NCBI GenBank assembly: GCA_904395805.1
Contig: CAJFNV010000111.1
Coordinates: forward strand, 1 to 62,930
Length of the DNA: 62,930 bases
Direction of reading: 5' to 3'
From: Candidatus Gallispira edinburgensis
GTDB lineage: Bacteria > Bacillota > Clostridia > Lachnospirales > CAG-274
The notes below the pieces were generated by a model. It made no database searches, had not been told where the DNA came from, and saw only the letters and a list, made by a program, of their open reading frames with translations. Below are positions 7,762 to 17,155 of this stretch, piece after piece. Every line of letters starts with the position of its first letter. The first letter of the stretch is position 1. The translations under genes and the position numbers were made by a program.

Positions 7762-9876
7762 TTACTCCACATCTTCAGCCCTGACAGGCATAAAGATCTC
7801 ATCTTCCCTGACCTTCTTAAATTCATCATACTCTTCTTTAGCCAGTCTGTAAAACTCCATCTGACTAGACAAAAGTTCTCTTGCCCCTCTCTTGTCAATA
7901 CTCTTGTATGTTCCGTCAGGCTGCTGAATTTTAGCCTTAAGGTTATCTCTCAGGGTAATATCTATAATATCCATTACCTTAGCTTTTAATCTCTCATCCT
8001 CAATAGGGAAAGCAACCTCAACACGTCTGTCAAGATTTCTGTTCATCCAGTCGGCAGATGAAAGATAAATTTTAGAATCACCGTTATTTTCAAAATAATA
8101 AATTCTGCTGTGCTCAAGGAAACGGCCCACTATACTTCTCACTGTAATATTTTCGCTTACTGTAGGGATACCTGTCTTAAGACAGCATATACCTCTTACA
8201 ATAAGGTCAATTTTAACTCCTGCCATACTTGCCCTGTAAAGAGCCTTTATTATTCCCGTATCAACGAGAGAATTCATCTTAGCTATTATTCTTGCAGGCT
8301 TGCCTTCAAGAGCATTTTTTTCCTCTCTCTCAATGTTCTTAACAAACATTTCTCTAAGATCCGTAGGAGCTGCAGCTATCTTCTTCCATGCAGGGTACTT
8401 TGAATATCCTGAAAGACAGTTAAATATAGCTGACACATCAGAACCTATTGTGTCCTTGCATGTAAAAAGTCCCATATCCGTATAAAGCTTTGCCGTCTTG
8501 TCATTGTAATTACCTGTTCCAAGGTGGCAGTATCTTATAATGCCCTCTTCCTCACGTCTTACAACAAGGCACAGCTTACAGTGAGTTTTAAGTCCCACAA
8601 GTCCGTATATAACGTGACATCCGGCCTTTTCAAGTTTCTTTGCCCAGTTGATATTATTTTCCTCATCAAATCTTGCCTTAAGTTCCACAAGAACAGTAAC
8701 CTGTTTACCATTTTCAGCAGCTTCTATCAAAGCCTTTATAATAGGTGAATTGCTTGAAACTCTGTAAAGGGTCTGCTTTATGGCAAGTACATTTTCATCT
8801 CTTGCGGCAAGCTTTACAAAGTTTACAACAGGATCAAAGGACTGATAAGGATGATGCATAAGAACATCCTTTTCCTTTATCACTTCAAACATATCCCTGC
8901 CCTCAAAGTCGATTACAGGTACGGGAGGCATAGGCACATTGCAAAGATCAGGTCTGTTCACAATTCCGGCAAGACTGAACCAGACTGTCAGGTCAATTAC
9001 ATTAGGTATCATATATACCTCATGTTCCTTTATTTCAAGCTGTTCCTTTAAAAAGTCAAAGGAGCTCTGGCAAATATCCTTATCCACTTCAAGCCTTACG
9101 GGAGCACCCCACTTTCTCTGCTTTATTGAATCTTCTATTTCAGAAAGCAAGTCCTGACTGTCCTCTTCATCTATTTCAAGATCAGCATCCCTTGTCACTC
9201 TGAAACAGTAAGCTGAAATGACCTTATTTGCGTTAAAAAGCTTGTCAATATATGCAGTCACTATTTCTTCAAGGAATATAAGCTCTGTTTTTCCGTTTTC
9301 GGAAGGAAGCTTAACAATTCTTGGCACAACAGAAGGTATCTGTACAACAGCAAAGAGATTTTCCTCCTCTTCACCCTTAAGCTCAATTATGAGATTAAGA
9401 CTCTTGTTTGCCAGCAGCGGAAATGGTCTTGAATTATCAATAGCCATAGGCGTAAGTATAGGATACAGCGTTGTATTAAAATAAGTTTTGACATAAGCCT
9501 TCTGTTCCTTGCTTAAATTACCGAATTTAAGAAATCTTATATTGTTTTCCTCAAGAAGAGGCAGAAGGATCCTGTTAAGGCAGTTGTACTGTCGCTGTAC
9601 AATTCCATGTACCTTTTCCGAAATAGCCTGGACCTGTTCACCTGCTGTCATACCTGCAGGATCGGTCTTTTTAGAGCCTGAATAATCCTGTGTAATAAGT
9701 CCTGCAACTCTGACCATAAAGAACTCATCCATATTTGAAGCAGTGATCGCAAGGAAATTAAATCTTTCAAGAAGAGGGTGTGTTCTGTCTATAGCCTCCT
9801 CCAGTACTCTTATATTAAATTCAAGCCAGCTTAATTCTCTGTTATAATAATAACTCTTATCATTCAAATCTATCAT
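7762..9876 (-). CDS. ppk1: Polyphosphate kinase 1
   Basis: A 704-residue enzyme that polymerises ATP gamma-phosphate into inorganic polyphosphate at the membrane/cytosol. The N-terminal YYNRELSWLEFNIRVLEEA and SNMDEFFMVRVAGL are typical. The two PLD-like catalytic halves show LMHHPYQSFDPVV, LKARFDEENNI and the HLGTGNYNDKTA segment with its autophosphorylated His. The SADWMNRNLDRRVEVAFPI end-strand is also present. The ATG at 9876 overlaps the ppx stop codon (TGATG), so translation is coupled. An in-frame GTG one codon upstream is less likely. Confidence 0.97.
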   Translation of the reverse strand: MIDLNDKSYYYNRELSWLEFNIRVLEEAIDRTHPLLERFNFLAITASNMDEFFMVRVAGLITQDYSGSKKTDPAGMTAGEQVQAISEKVHGIVQRQYNCLNRILLPLLEENNIRFLKFGNLSKEQKAYVKTYFNTTLYPILTPMAIDNSRPFPLLANKSLNLIIELKGEEEENLFAVVQIPSVVPRIVKLPSENGKTELIFLEEIVTAYIDKLFNANKVISAYCFRVTRDADLEIDEEDSQDLLSEIEDSIKQRKWGAPVRLEVDKDICQSSFDFLKEQLEIKEHEVYMIPNVIDLTVWFSLAGIVNRPDLCNVPMPPVPVIDFEGRDMFEVIKEKDVLMHHPYQSFDPVVNFVKLAARDENVLAIKQTLYRVSSNSPIIKALIEAAENGKQVTVLVELKARFDEENNINWAKKLEKAGCHVIYGLVGLKTHCKLCLVVRREEEGIIRYCHLGTGNYNDKTAKLYTDMGLFTCKDTIGSDVSAIFNCLSGYSKYPAWKKIAAAPTDLREMFVKNIEREEKNALEGKPARIIAKMNSLVDTGIIKALYRASMAGVKIDLIVRGICCLKTGIPTVSENITVRSIVGRFLEHSRIYYFENNGDSKIYLSSADWMNRNLDRRVEVAFPIEDERLKAKVMDIIDITLRDNLKAKIQQPDGTYKSIDKRGARELLSSQMEFYRLAKEEYDEFKKVREDEIFMPVRAEDVE

Positions 9877-11399
9877 CACATTACACTCCTTTTGTTAAGC
9901 ACAGTCTTGATACCATATACATCTTCAAACAATTGCTTGTTTTTGTTAAATGACCACTTTTCAAGATCTATATTTTTATAAGTTGAAACAGTAATTATAA
10001 GCTGATTACCGCTTACCTTTACATTAACATCATCAAATTTGCGGTTATGACTTGAGTGTACTGAATTTGCAAGCTTTAATATAGCACTCAGCTTGCACAC
10101 CATAACTCTCTCCTCAACGTCCATATTATTGTAAACTCCGTTGTCCTCATAAGGCAAAACATCATCGTGATAATAAGCAATGGCAGCAATTGCATGTTTT
10201 TCTTCTTCATTTATACCAACAATATCAAGACCCTTTATCATATGGTATGAAAGTCTGTCATGATCCCTTATGTTTACAGCCTTTCCTATATCCTCAAGTA
10301 TGGAGGCGATGTGGAGAAGCAGCCTTTCCCTTCCTCCGAGGCCATGAAATTTTTTCATCTTGTCAAATATCTTAAGAGCAGTTTCACTTACAGCATCGGA
10401 ATATTCCCTGTCGTGCCTGAATCTGCTTTCTATATTTTTTGCGGATATAATACTGTATTCATTGTATATCTTTGCCAGGGCCTTTGCTCTGTCAGTAAAA
10501 AGCTCTTCATAGAGTATTGCATCGCCTACGGTAAGTATAGGGGATATTATATTTTTACCGCTCGTGAATTTAACAAGCCTTGAATAAATTATAATAGCGG
10601 GAAGTATATTTTCAGCCTTATCTACAGATATGTCATATTTGTCAGCGATCTCTTCCGGAGTTAATTCCTTTATGCTCTTATAGACTTCCATAAAGCTGTC
10701 TCTTGAAATAATATTGGTGCCGTTTTTGATCTTGGCCTTACATATTCTTGAAATAGTCTCTATTTCATTTCCGCTTATAACAAAATTCTGAAGTTTCTCA
10801 CTTATAAAATTACTTATAGCATCCTGAAAAGGCACAAGATATTCCTTTATTATCTGTACATAGCTTGCAGTATTTTCTCTGTAATCATCAAAAAGCTCTG
10901 ATATTCTGAGAGCACCTATTCTTATATTCTGTCCTCCCACAACATTACCGTCTTTAAGTACATAAATACTTATATTTCCCGAACCCAGGTGAGCAATAAG
11001 AGTTGAATTCATTTCCTCCTGCCCCAGTGTTGCAGTAGTTATTTTGTTAATATATATTTTTTCCTGTGTGTCATCAATTACTCTTAAATCCAGCCCTGTC
11101 TTGACCTTAAGCTGATCCAGTACAAAATCCTTGTTTTTACTTTCTCTTACAGCCGTTGTGGCAACTGCAATTATGTCTTTTACACCATAGTCTTTTGCAA
11201 CAGCCTTGTAGCCGTTAATAATATCGGCAGCTTTTTCAAGACTGTCAAATGAGATCATACCGCTGTGAAAGGTATCTCTTCCCAGTGCAAGAGGATTTGA
11301 AATAGCTTCAAGTATTTTTACACCCTCCTGACCCTTTTCACCTATTTTCAAACGGAGTTCATTTGACGCAATTTCTATAACAGCAATGCATTTTTTCAT
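9876..11399 (-). CDS. ppx: Exopolyphosphatase / GppA-type phosphatase with HD domain
   Basis: A 507-residue protein starting MKKCIAVIEIASNELRLKIG at the ATG at 11399, behind an AAGGAGG site. Residues 1-300 form the ASKHA-fold Ppx/GppA domain (VATTAVRESKN, IAHLGSGNISIYVLKDGNV). Residues 320-507 form an HD-type domain (LLLHIASILEDIGKAVNIRDH, YYHDD). The domain degrades polyphosphate and/or ppGpp-related substrates, and pairing with ppk points to polyphosphate turnover. The glycine loop and acidic residues look intact, so activity is expected. Confidence 0.93.
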   Translation of the reverse strand: MKKCIAVIEIASNELRLKIGEKGQEGVKILEAISNPLALGRDTFHSGMISFDSLEKAADIINGYKAVAKDYGVKDIIAVATTAVRESKNKDFVLDQLKVKTGLDLRVIDDTQEKIYINKITTATLGQEEMNSTLIAHLGSGNISIYVLKDGNVVGGQNIRIGALRISELFDDYRENTASYVQIIKEYLVPFQDAISNFISEKLQNFVISGNEIETISRICKAKIKNGTNIISRDSFMEVYKSIKELTPEEIADKYDISVDKAENILPAIIIYSRLVKFTSGKNIISPILTVGDAILYEELFTDRAKALAKIYNEYSIISAKNIESRFRHDREYSDAVSETALKIFDKMKKFHGLGGRERLLLHIASILEDIGKAVNIRDHDRLSYHMIKGLDIVGINEEEKHAIAAIAYYHDDVLPYEDNGVYNNMDVEERVMVCKLSAILKLANSVHSSHNRKFDDVNVKVSGNQLIITVSTYKNIDLEKWSFNKNKQLFEDVYGIKTVLNKRSVM

Positions 11400-11532
11400 A
11401 TATTTATCCTCCTTCGTAAAATAAAACACCTTATTTTATTTTACCATTATTAAATATCCTATATTTTGACAATTTTTGAAAGCACTTTTAAGTTAAACAA
11501 CTGTAAAATTAAAGTAAAATATTAAAAAACAT

Positions 11533-11561
11533 TTTACATAATCCGATATTTGAGTTAAAAT
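11533..11561 (+). promoter_or_regulatory. Promoter of the CorA-type transporter
   Basis: TTTACA (11533-11538), 17-base spacer, TAAAAT (11556-11561), about 50 bases before the start codon. No M-box-sized leader fits in between. Confidence 0.55.
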
Positions 11562-11609
11562 AATATGTGGGGCTTTTTATCCCTGTAATAAAACACAGGA
11601 GGTGTTAAT

Positions 11610-12533
11610 ATGCTTACCATACTTAATACGGAGGGAAACGTAACAAGAAAGACAGATACAATATCAAAGGGCAGCTGGATAAGTCTTATCTCCCCTTCCA
11701 ATCAGGAAGTTCTCGATGTGGCAGATAAGCTTAACATAGACCTTAAAGATGTACGTTCTGCCCTGGACTCCGATGAAGTATCCCGACTTGAAAAGGAGGA
11801 TACCTATACTCTCCTGTTAATAGACATACCCACGGTTGTCTTAAAAAATCAAAGGGCTATATATACTACTATACCACTTTCCGTAATTTATTCAAGTGAA
11901 AATATTGTGACGGTTTGCCTTGAAGATACTCCGGTCATAAAGAAGCTTATTAACAACAAACATGATATATGCACATATAAACGTACTCAGCTTATATACC
12001 TGATTCTTTACAATTCTGCAAAGCTTTATATGGACTACCTTATTAAAATAAACAGTATCAGAAATAATATTGAAGCAAAAGAATCCACAAAGGAAACCCT
12101 TACAGAGCTTTATGACCTTGAAAAAAGCCTTGTATACTTCAAGACTTCACTCAAAAGCAACGAAATTGTTTTAAACAGGCTTCTTAAGCAGCCTATATTA
12201 AAGCAATACCCTGAGGACGAGGAACTTCTGGAAGATGTGCTTATCGAATACCAGCAGGCACTTGAAATGACACAGATATATTATGAGGTCATTGACAATA
12301 CTATTTCAAAGTATTCCTCCCTTATGGACTATGATCTGAACAATGCAATGAAACTTTTGACGTCCATTACAATAGTTCTTGCAGTCCCGACGGTAATTTC
12401 AGGACTTTTCGGTATGAATGTACTTAATATACCATGGGCAGAGTCCCCCGTAGGCTTCTGGATAGTCAGCTTTGTCACACTAATAATATGTGTTGTATGT
12501 ATATTGCTTTTAAAACGAAAAAAGATGCTTTGA
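11610..12533 (+). CDS. corA: CorA-family divalent cation transporter
   Basis: A 307-residue protein. It has a soluble N-terminal funnel domain, a long helical region and two C-terminal membrane helices. The family's GMN selectivity motif is intact between the helices (LFGMNVLNIPW). The last helix is followed by a KRKK basic tail, as in CorA pores. CorA-family channels move Mg2+, or Co2+/Ni2+. Start ATG at 11610 with AGGAGGTG. It is divergent from ppx-ppk; polyphosphate is usually Mg-loaded, but a functional tie is only a guess. Confidence 0.92.
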   Translation: MLTILNTEGNVTRKTDTISKGSWISLISPSNQEVLDVADKLNIDLKDVRSALDSDEVSRLEKEDTYTLLLIDIPTVVLKNQRAIYTTIPLSVIYSSENIVTVCLEDTPVIKKLINNKHDICTYKRTQLIYLILYNSAKLYMDYLIKINSIRNNIEAKESTKETLTELYDLEKSLVYFKTSLKSNEIVLNRLLKQPILKQYPEDEELLEDVLIEYQQALEMTQIYYEVIDNTISKYSSLMDYDLNNAMKLLTSITIVLAVPTVISGLFGMNVLNIPWAESPVGFWIVSFVTLIICVVCILLLKRKKML

Positions 12534-12543
12534 CATATGCAGC

Positions 12544-12593
12544 AAAAAAGAGTTTAATGATAACAATATAAATTGTTTTATTAAACTCTTTTT
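12544..12593. terminator. Bidirectional terminator between corA and the hydrolase
   Basis: AAAAGAGTTTAAT...AACAA pairs with TTGTT...ATTAAACTCTTTTT. It is a long stem with A and T tracts on either side, and it serves both convergent genes. Confidence 0.9.
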
Positions 12594-12677
12594 ACAATTA
12601 CCATATTACTATATGTCGGCACTAAAATAAAATAACACCAAATTAGTTCTGTATAAATTTAAACTTTTTAACATTTC

Positions 12678-13631
12678 TCACTGTGCGTTTTTTAAAAAAT
12701 CAAATACTCCATTCCAGTACCTTTTTCCGTCAACAAGGGCAGATACCCCATGTCCCGCATTTTTTATTATAATAAGTCCTTTTCTGCATTTTGCTTTCCT
12801 GTACAGTCTGTACACCATCTTTACAGGCACAAGACTGTCACTGTCCCCATGTATAAACAATACAGGTATCTTAATATATTTGACTCTGTCAACAGGTGAG
12901 GCAAGCCTTAGATCATACTTAGCTTTTTTATAGCATATAAAGTCCAGTATATTCACAATAGGAAATGAGGGCAGCCTGAAATTGTGCCTCAGTTCATAGC
13001 CTATAATTTTATTTGCACTGTCAAAGCTGCAGTCACTAATAACAGCCTTTACATTTACCGGAAGATTTTCCGAAGCTGCCATAAGCACTGAAGCAGCTCC
13101 CATGCTCACACCGTAAAGTATTATTTCAGCATTACTGTCACCCTTAATAATAAGGTGTATAATGTTAATAATATCAGTGCTGTCAAGCTGTCCCATGCCT
13201 ATATATCTTCCGCCGCTTTTCCCGTGACCTCTAAGATCGGGAACAACTACATTGTACCCTTCATCATAGAATTTTTTTGCGGCATAATTAAGAGTGCTGC
13301 CATCGCCCCCATAGCCATGAACAACAATAGCCCAGTTTTTACAGGCTTTCTTTTGTGTGTATATTTTGCAATAGATTGGGGTTTCTCCATAACCTCTGAC
13401 ATAGCAGCTGACATTTGCTGAATCCCTTTCCCACTTTTTGCGCACATTTTCTTCATTTCTGTTATCCTCCTCTATGATCTTTTCCTCTGCCGATAAATCG
13501 GCACATTTTGCCAGCTTATCCTTACTTCCGCCTGCAAGAATAGTTTCAAACATATAATTAAACTCACTTGCTATTTCAGCAGAAACAATCGCAAGCCCTG
13601 CGGCAATAAGAATTTTACTCGTGGTTTTCAT
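12678..13631 (-). CDS. Membrane-anchored alpha/beta hydrolase
   Basis: A 317-residue protein starting MKTTSKILIAAGLAIVSAEI, an N-terminal signal anchor. The catalytic domain has the oxyanion region VVHGYGGDGST and the nucleophile elbow YGVSMGAAS. The late acid lies in IHGDSDSLVP and the His in KNAGHG, so the Ser-Asp-His triad appears complete. It resembles the uncharacterised YqkD-type lipase/esterase group; the substrate is unknown. The ATG at 13631 follows AAGGAGCC. A longer in-frame start upstream would overlap the small ORF even more. Its 5' end overlaps the 47-codon ORF at 13615-13758. Confidence 0.88.
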   Translation of the reverse strand: MKTTSKILIAAGLAIVSAEIASEFNYMFETILAGGSKDKLAKCADLSAEEKIIEEDNRNEENVRKKWERDSANVSCYVRGYGETPIYCKIYTQKKACKNWAIVVHGYGGDGSTLNYAAKKFYDEGYNVVVPDLRGHGKSGGRYIGMGQLDSTDIINIIHLIIKGDSNAEIILYGVSMGAASVLMAASENLPVNVKAVISDCSFDSANKIIGYELRHNFRLPSFPIVNILDFICYKKAKYDLRLASPVDRVKYIKIPVLFIHGDSDSLVPVKMVYRLYRKAKCRKGLIIIKNAGHGVSALVDGKRYWNGVFDFLKNAQ

Positions 13632-13758
13632 TGTCAGGCTCCTTTTCAAAATCAATAAAGCCCTCACCTATATAATCAGTTGTTCCTTCGGACAGATGAT
13701 TTAAATCTCCGTCATTATACATAAGTCCTATTAAAAAATCTTTTTTCTTTTTATCCAT
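13615..13758 (-). CDS. Uncharacterised 47-residue protein, overlaps the hydrolase start
   Basis: A short ORF reading MDKKKKDFLIGLMYNDGDLN and continuing to an acidic tail (DFEKEPDNENHE). Its ATG at 13758 has a textbook AGGAGGTG site. The stop lies 17 bases inside the hydrolase gene, which suggests translational coupling. The strong start and overlap make it a credible gene. No family is recognised. It is soluble, with a lysine-rich N-terminus and acidic C-terminus. Confidence 0.7.
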   Translation of the reverse strand: MDKKKKDFLIGLMYNDGDLNHLSEGTTDYIGEGFIDFEKEPDNENHE

Positions 13759-13805
13759 ACTGCACCTCCTTTTAATATTTTGTACATTCTTTAATCAATA
13801 TATTC

Positions 13806-13834
13806 TTGACAAATCCTTTTTTATATGCTATATT
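13806..13834 (+). promoter_or_regulatory. Promoter of tyrS
   Basis: TTGACA (13806-13811), 17-base spacer, TATATT (13829-13834). The start would be near 13841, just ahead of the T-box leader. Confidence 0.75.
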
Positions 13835-13840
13835 TTTATT

Positions 13841-14058
13841 AATCGATTAAACTGTGATGAAAAGGAATTTATTAAGCAGTATTCCGTTACGTTAAGAGAG
13901 TCAGCCGGTAGGTGCAAGGCTGTCAGCAGGTTTACTGTGAATTACACCCTTGGAGCAGGAGGGTTTGACGCCTTATAGTCAGAAGAGGCAGACTTTTGTC
14001 TGTGAATTAAGGTGGTAACACGGGTATTCTCGTCCTTTGGGTGGGAATACCCTTTTTT
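13841..14058 (+). promoter_or_regulatory. T-box leader (tyrosine)
   Basis: The conserved T-box sequence AATTAAGGTGGTAACACGG lies at 14005-14023. It is followed by a terminator, GGGTATTC (14022-14029) with GAATACCC (14045-14052) and a T-tract. The T-box and the 5' terminator arm overlap, so antitermination is the expected mechanism when uncharged tRNA-Tyr binds. A TAC triplet at 13943-13945 (in GAATTACACC) is the likely tyrosine specifier in Stem I. Confidence 0.92.
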
Positions 14059-14076
14059 CATAAGGAGGATAATTTG

Positions 14077-15303
14077 ATGACGATTTTTGACGAATTGAAG
14101 GCAAGAGGTCTTCTTGCCCAGCTTACTGATGAGGAAGAAATAAAAGAGCTTATAAATGCAGGCAAAGCTACATTCTATATCGGCTTTGACCCTACTGCAG
14201 ACAGTCTTCATGTAGGACACTTTATGGCTCTTTGTCTTATGAAAAGACTTCAAATGGCAGGAAATAAGCCTATTGCCCTTATTGGCGGCGGTACAGCCAT
14301 GATCGGTGACCCATCAGGCAGAAGCGATATGCGTCAGATGATGACTAAGGAAACCATACAGCATAATGTTGACTGCTTTAAAAAGCAGATGTCAAGATTT
14401 ATAGATTTTTCCGAAGGCAAGGCACTTCTTGTAAATAATGCCGACTGGCTTCTTGACCTTAACTATGTTGAACTTTTAAGAGATGTTGGTCCTCACTTTA
14501 CAGTAAACAGAATGCTTGCTGCAGAGTGCTACAAGCAGAGAATGGAAAAGGGACTTTCTTTCCTTGAATTCAATTATATGATCATGCAGAGCTATGATTT
14601 TTATGAGCTTTTCAGAAAGTACGGCTGTAACATGCAGTTCGGCGGAGATGACCAGTGGAGCAATATGCTTGGCGGTACAGAGCTTATAAGACGTAAGCTT
14701 GGCAAGGATGCATACGCTATGACTATAACACTTCTCCTTAACTCAGAAGGCAAGAAGATGGGCAAGACACAGTCAGGCGCTGTATGGCTCGACCCAAATA
14801 AGACTTCTCCTTATGATTTCTATCAGTACTGGAGAAATGTAGCTGATGCTGATGTATTAAAGTGTATAAGAATGCTTACATTCCTTCCTCTTGAACAGAT
14901 AGATGAAATGGATAAATGGGAAGGCAGTCAGCTTAATAAGGCTAAGGAAATATTGGCTTATGAGCTTACAAGCCTTGTTCACGGCGAGGATGAAGCTAAA
15001 AAAGCTGAAGCTGCCGCAAAGTCATTATTCAGCGGCGGTCCTGTGGCAGGCTCAGTTCCGGCAACAGAGATACCCGAAAGTGAATACGGCGAAGGCTTGC
15101 AGATAATAGAACTTCTTGAAAAGTGTAAACTTATACCTTCAAGAGGTGAGGGCAGACGTCTTGTTCAGCAGGGCGGTGTTAAAGTAAACGGTGAAAAGGT
15201 AACAGATATCGGTATGGTAATTTCTCCAGATATGTTTGATGACGATAAAACAATAATGATACAGAAGGGTAAGAAAACATATCACCAGGTCAAGCTTGTA
15301 TAA
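14077..15303 (+). CDS. tyrS: Tyrosyl-tRNA synthetase
   Basis: A 408-residue class I synthetase starting MTIFDELKARGLLAQLTDEE. Seen in order are the HIGH-like HVGHF (in TADSLHVGHFMAL), the tyrosine-binding YDFYELF region, the KMSKS-like KKMGKTQSG and a C-terminal S4 RNA-binding domain (PSRGEGRRLVQQGGVKVNGE). The QFGGDDQWSNM stretch is typical of this TyrRS group. The ATG at 14077 sits behind AAGGAGG. An in-frame GTG at 14041 falls inside the leader terminator and is rejected. tRNA-Thr follows. Confidence 0.97.
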   Translation: MTIFDELKARGLLAQLTDEEEIKELINAGKATFYIGFDPTADSLHVGHFMALCLMKRLQMAGNKPIALIGGGTAMIGDPSGRSDMRQMMTKETIQHNVDCFKKQMSRFIDFSEGKALLVNNADWLLDLNYVELLRDVGPHFTVNRMLAAECYKQRMEKGLSFLEFNYMIMQSYDFYELFRKYGCNMQFGGDDQWSNMLGGTELIRRKLGKDAYAMTITLLLNSEGKKMGKTQSGAVWLDPNKTSPYDFYQYWRNVADADVLKCIRMLTFLPLEQIDEMDKWEGSQLNKAKEILAYELTSLVHGEDEAKKAEAAAKSLFSGGPVAGSVPATEIPESEYGEGLQIIELLEKCKLIPSRGEGRRLVQQGGVKVNGEKVTDIGMVISPDMFDDDKTIMIQKGKKTYHQVKLV

Positions 15304-15345
15304 TAAAATTACAAAAAAATAAGAAGGGATCAATATCCCTTCCAT

Positions 15346-15418
15346 GCTCCTGTGGCTCAGTTGGCAGAGCAATTGATTCGTAATCAATAGGTCGTGGGTT
15401 CGAGTCCCATCGGGAGCT
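15346..15418 (+). tRNA. tRNA-Thr (anticodon CGT)
   Basis: A full cloverleaf can be drawn. The acceptor stem is GCTCCTG/CGGGAGC with discriminator T. The D arm is GGCTCAGTTGGCAGAGC. The anticodon stem is ATTGA/TCAAT with loop TTCGTAA, giving anticodon CGT, which reads ACG. The T arm is GTGGG-TTCGAGT-CCCAT. CCA is not encoded. It lies 42 bases after tyrS and is followed by a terminator. Confidence 0.95.
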
Positions 15419-15472
15419 TATGCGGAAACGCTGATAAACAGCGGAATTGTGACAATTTATAGTTAAAAATTT

Positions 15473-15495
15473 AAGCCCCGGTTTTGGGGCTTTTT
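15473..15495 (+). terminator. Terminator after tRNA-Thr
   Basis: AAGCCCC-GGTT-TTGGGGCTTTTT: a 7-8 bp GC-rich stem plus T-tract. A second short hairpin (AAGGGAT/ATCCCTT, about 15325-15342) lies between tyrS and the tRNA without a clear T-tract. Confidence 0.85.
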
Positions 15496-15533
15496 AGCAG
15501 ATTAAAGTTTATTTTATTTGTAATTTTTTAGAC

Positions 15534-16766
15534 TTAATTTTCATCATAGCTGGTATCAATGCCGGCTTTTCTCATAAAATTCTGATGCCTGTCAAGTTTT
15601 TTACCACCTGATAAAACCCTGAATATTTTTCCGAAAACATTAAACTTCTTCGTCCTTAGGGAATCAATCCAGCGGTAAACCCATGCTGCCGGAAGACAAT
15701 ACTTTGGCTTTTCTCTGTACCACTCAAATTTAATGCGCATAAATTCATCGTTAGGGAAAAACCAATACAAAATATTTTTACCTTTCGAACTAACCTTATT
15801 ATCTGTAAAATACTGATTTCTCAGTATTTTAAAATCAGAATTCCTGTTATATGTTCCAAACAGACCTGCTGACAATATATATTCACATAGTTGGTCATAA
15901 AATTCGGAATTTATTCTAAGTTTCAATTCAGAATCATCGATGATTCCTTCAGTGTTTGTATTAAACCAGATTTTACAGAGATTAACAATATTTACTGCAA
16001 AAGATTTCAAACGAATTTTATCAAATTCATCCCAAATATAACTCCATTCCAGAGAAGTTCCAAAATAATTTATAAACACAGCAACATCCATAATCATTCT
16101 TATTCCACAGCCGCTTTTTGAAAAATGCTTTGCAGCGTGGACAACAGTATATATAAAATGATCCTCATGGGTTAATCTGTAAGTAAGTCCACTTATTAAA
16201 ACAGCTTTTTTATATTTACTTTTATAATACTCACCAAAATCAACTCCATTGCCGATTTTTTCATTAAGTTGATCATGTAATTCAAAATGTAAATTATTTT
16301 TATCAAAACCAACTTCATTATAATAAACATTTGAAATGCTATATCCATTTCCCTTTATAATATCTGTTACCTTTTTCAAGTCTTCTTCTTTAACAAGAAT
16401 ATCGATATCCCCCATAGTCCTGAGCTCCGGATTGGGATAATAGTTTTTTATTAAATATCCTTTTGACATAAGATGCGATATGCCATTGTCTGTCAGCAAT
16501 TTAATTATTTTATCTGTTTCTGCATCACGTTTTGCAGAAACTACAGCAGTAGTCAGAAAAGACTTATACAGTTTATCATTAATTCCCTTAGGTAACTTGT
16601 AATCATTATTCTTAAGTGCAGCATAAATTATACCTGAAACATTATGAATAACCGCCAGATTTAATATTTGATCCCAATCAATACTATCATTAATATCTAT
16701 TTTCTTGTTATCCTTGTTTATATACTCAGATAACAAATTAATAAATATTTTTTCACTATAATTCAT
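15534..16766 (-). CDS. Nucleotidyltransferase-fold protein (NTP_transf_5 type)
   Basis: A 410-residue protein with the nucleotidyltransferase core LMSKGYLIKNYYPNPELRTM followed by GDIDILV. The two Asp residues of the DxD metal site are near residue 120. This uncharacterised family is common at the edges of polysaccharide loci, where sugar or lipid modification is suspected but no reaction is established. The later His-rich HEDHFIYTVVHAAKHF segment also fits the family. The next gene upstream on this strand is wzx, about 390 AT-rich bases away, so it may be the operon's last gene or separately transcribed. Confidence 0.75.
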   Translation of the reverse strand: MNYSEKIFINLLSEYINKDNKKIDINDSIDWDQILNLAVIHNVSGIIYAALKNNDYKLPKGINDKLYKSFLTTAVVSAKRDAETDKIIKLLTDNGISHLMSKGYLIKNYYPNPELRTMGDIDILVKEEDLKKVTDIIKGNGYSISNVYYNEVGFDKNNLHFELHDQLNEKIGNGVDFGEYYKSKYKKAVLISGLTYRLTHEDHFIYTVVHAAKHFSKSGCGIRMIMDVAVFINYFGTSLEWSYIWDEFDKIRLKSFAVNIVNLCKIWFNTNTEGIIDDSELKLRINSEFYDQLCEYILSAGLFGTYNRNSDFKILRNQYFTDNKVSSKGKNILYWFFPNDEFMRIKFEWYREKPKYCLPAAWVYRWIDSLRTKKFNVFGKIFRVLSGGKKLDRHQNFMRKAGIDTSYDEN

Positions 16767-17155
16767 CCTTAATCACTTCCCACTGTAATTATATCAGCCT
16801 TAATTTCTCATGTTGCTACAATAATAACAATTAGACAATATATATACCGTAAAGTGCAATGTTAATAAATGCAACATTCTTAAATTTATATCCTTTTTTA
16901 TTATATTTTCCAAACATTCGCAAACTCAAATATTATATATGACAAGTAATCCTTAAGTATATCAATTTAAATCTAATTTAATCTAATTTAATCTAAAGAA
17001 TTAGACCCATAGCAGGCAATTAACAACAAATCAAATACGATAAACTCTTATATTACTACTCAAGTATATGACAGTTAAGTTGTTTTAATATATACATTAT
17101 TCTATTTTCAGGTGAGTTGTAGTGCGGTTTTATCATCCTATTTTTATTAAACGAT
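16767..17155. other. AT-rich intergenic stretch with a short tandem repeat
   Basis: No gene is visible. The 10-base unit ATCTAATTTA occurs twice in tandem (16971-16990) with a partial third copy. A TATAAT sits on the minus strand at 16788-16793, before the nucleotidyltransferase, but has no good -35. No terminator hairpin was found after wzx. Confidence 0.5.

Noticed and set aside
14041..14076. Upstream GTG start for tyrS
   Set aside because: It lies within the T-box terminator stem. The ATG at 14077 has a proper AAGGAGG site and matches the family N-terminus.
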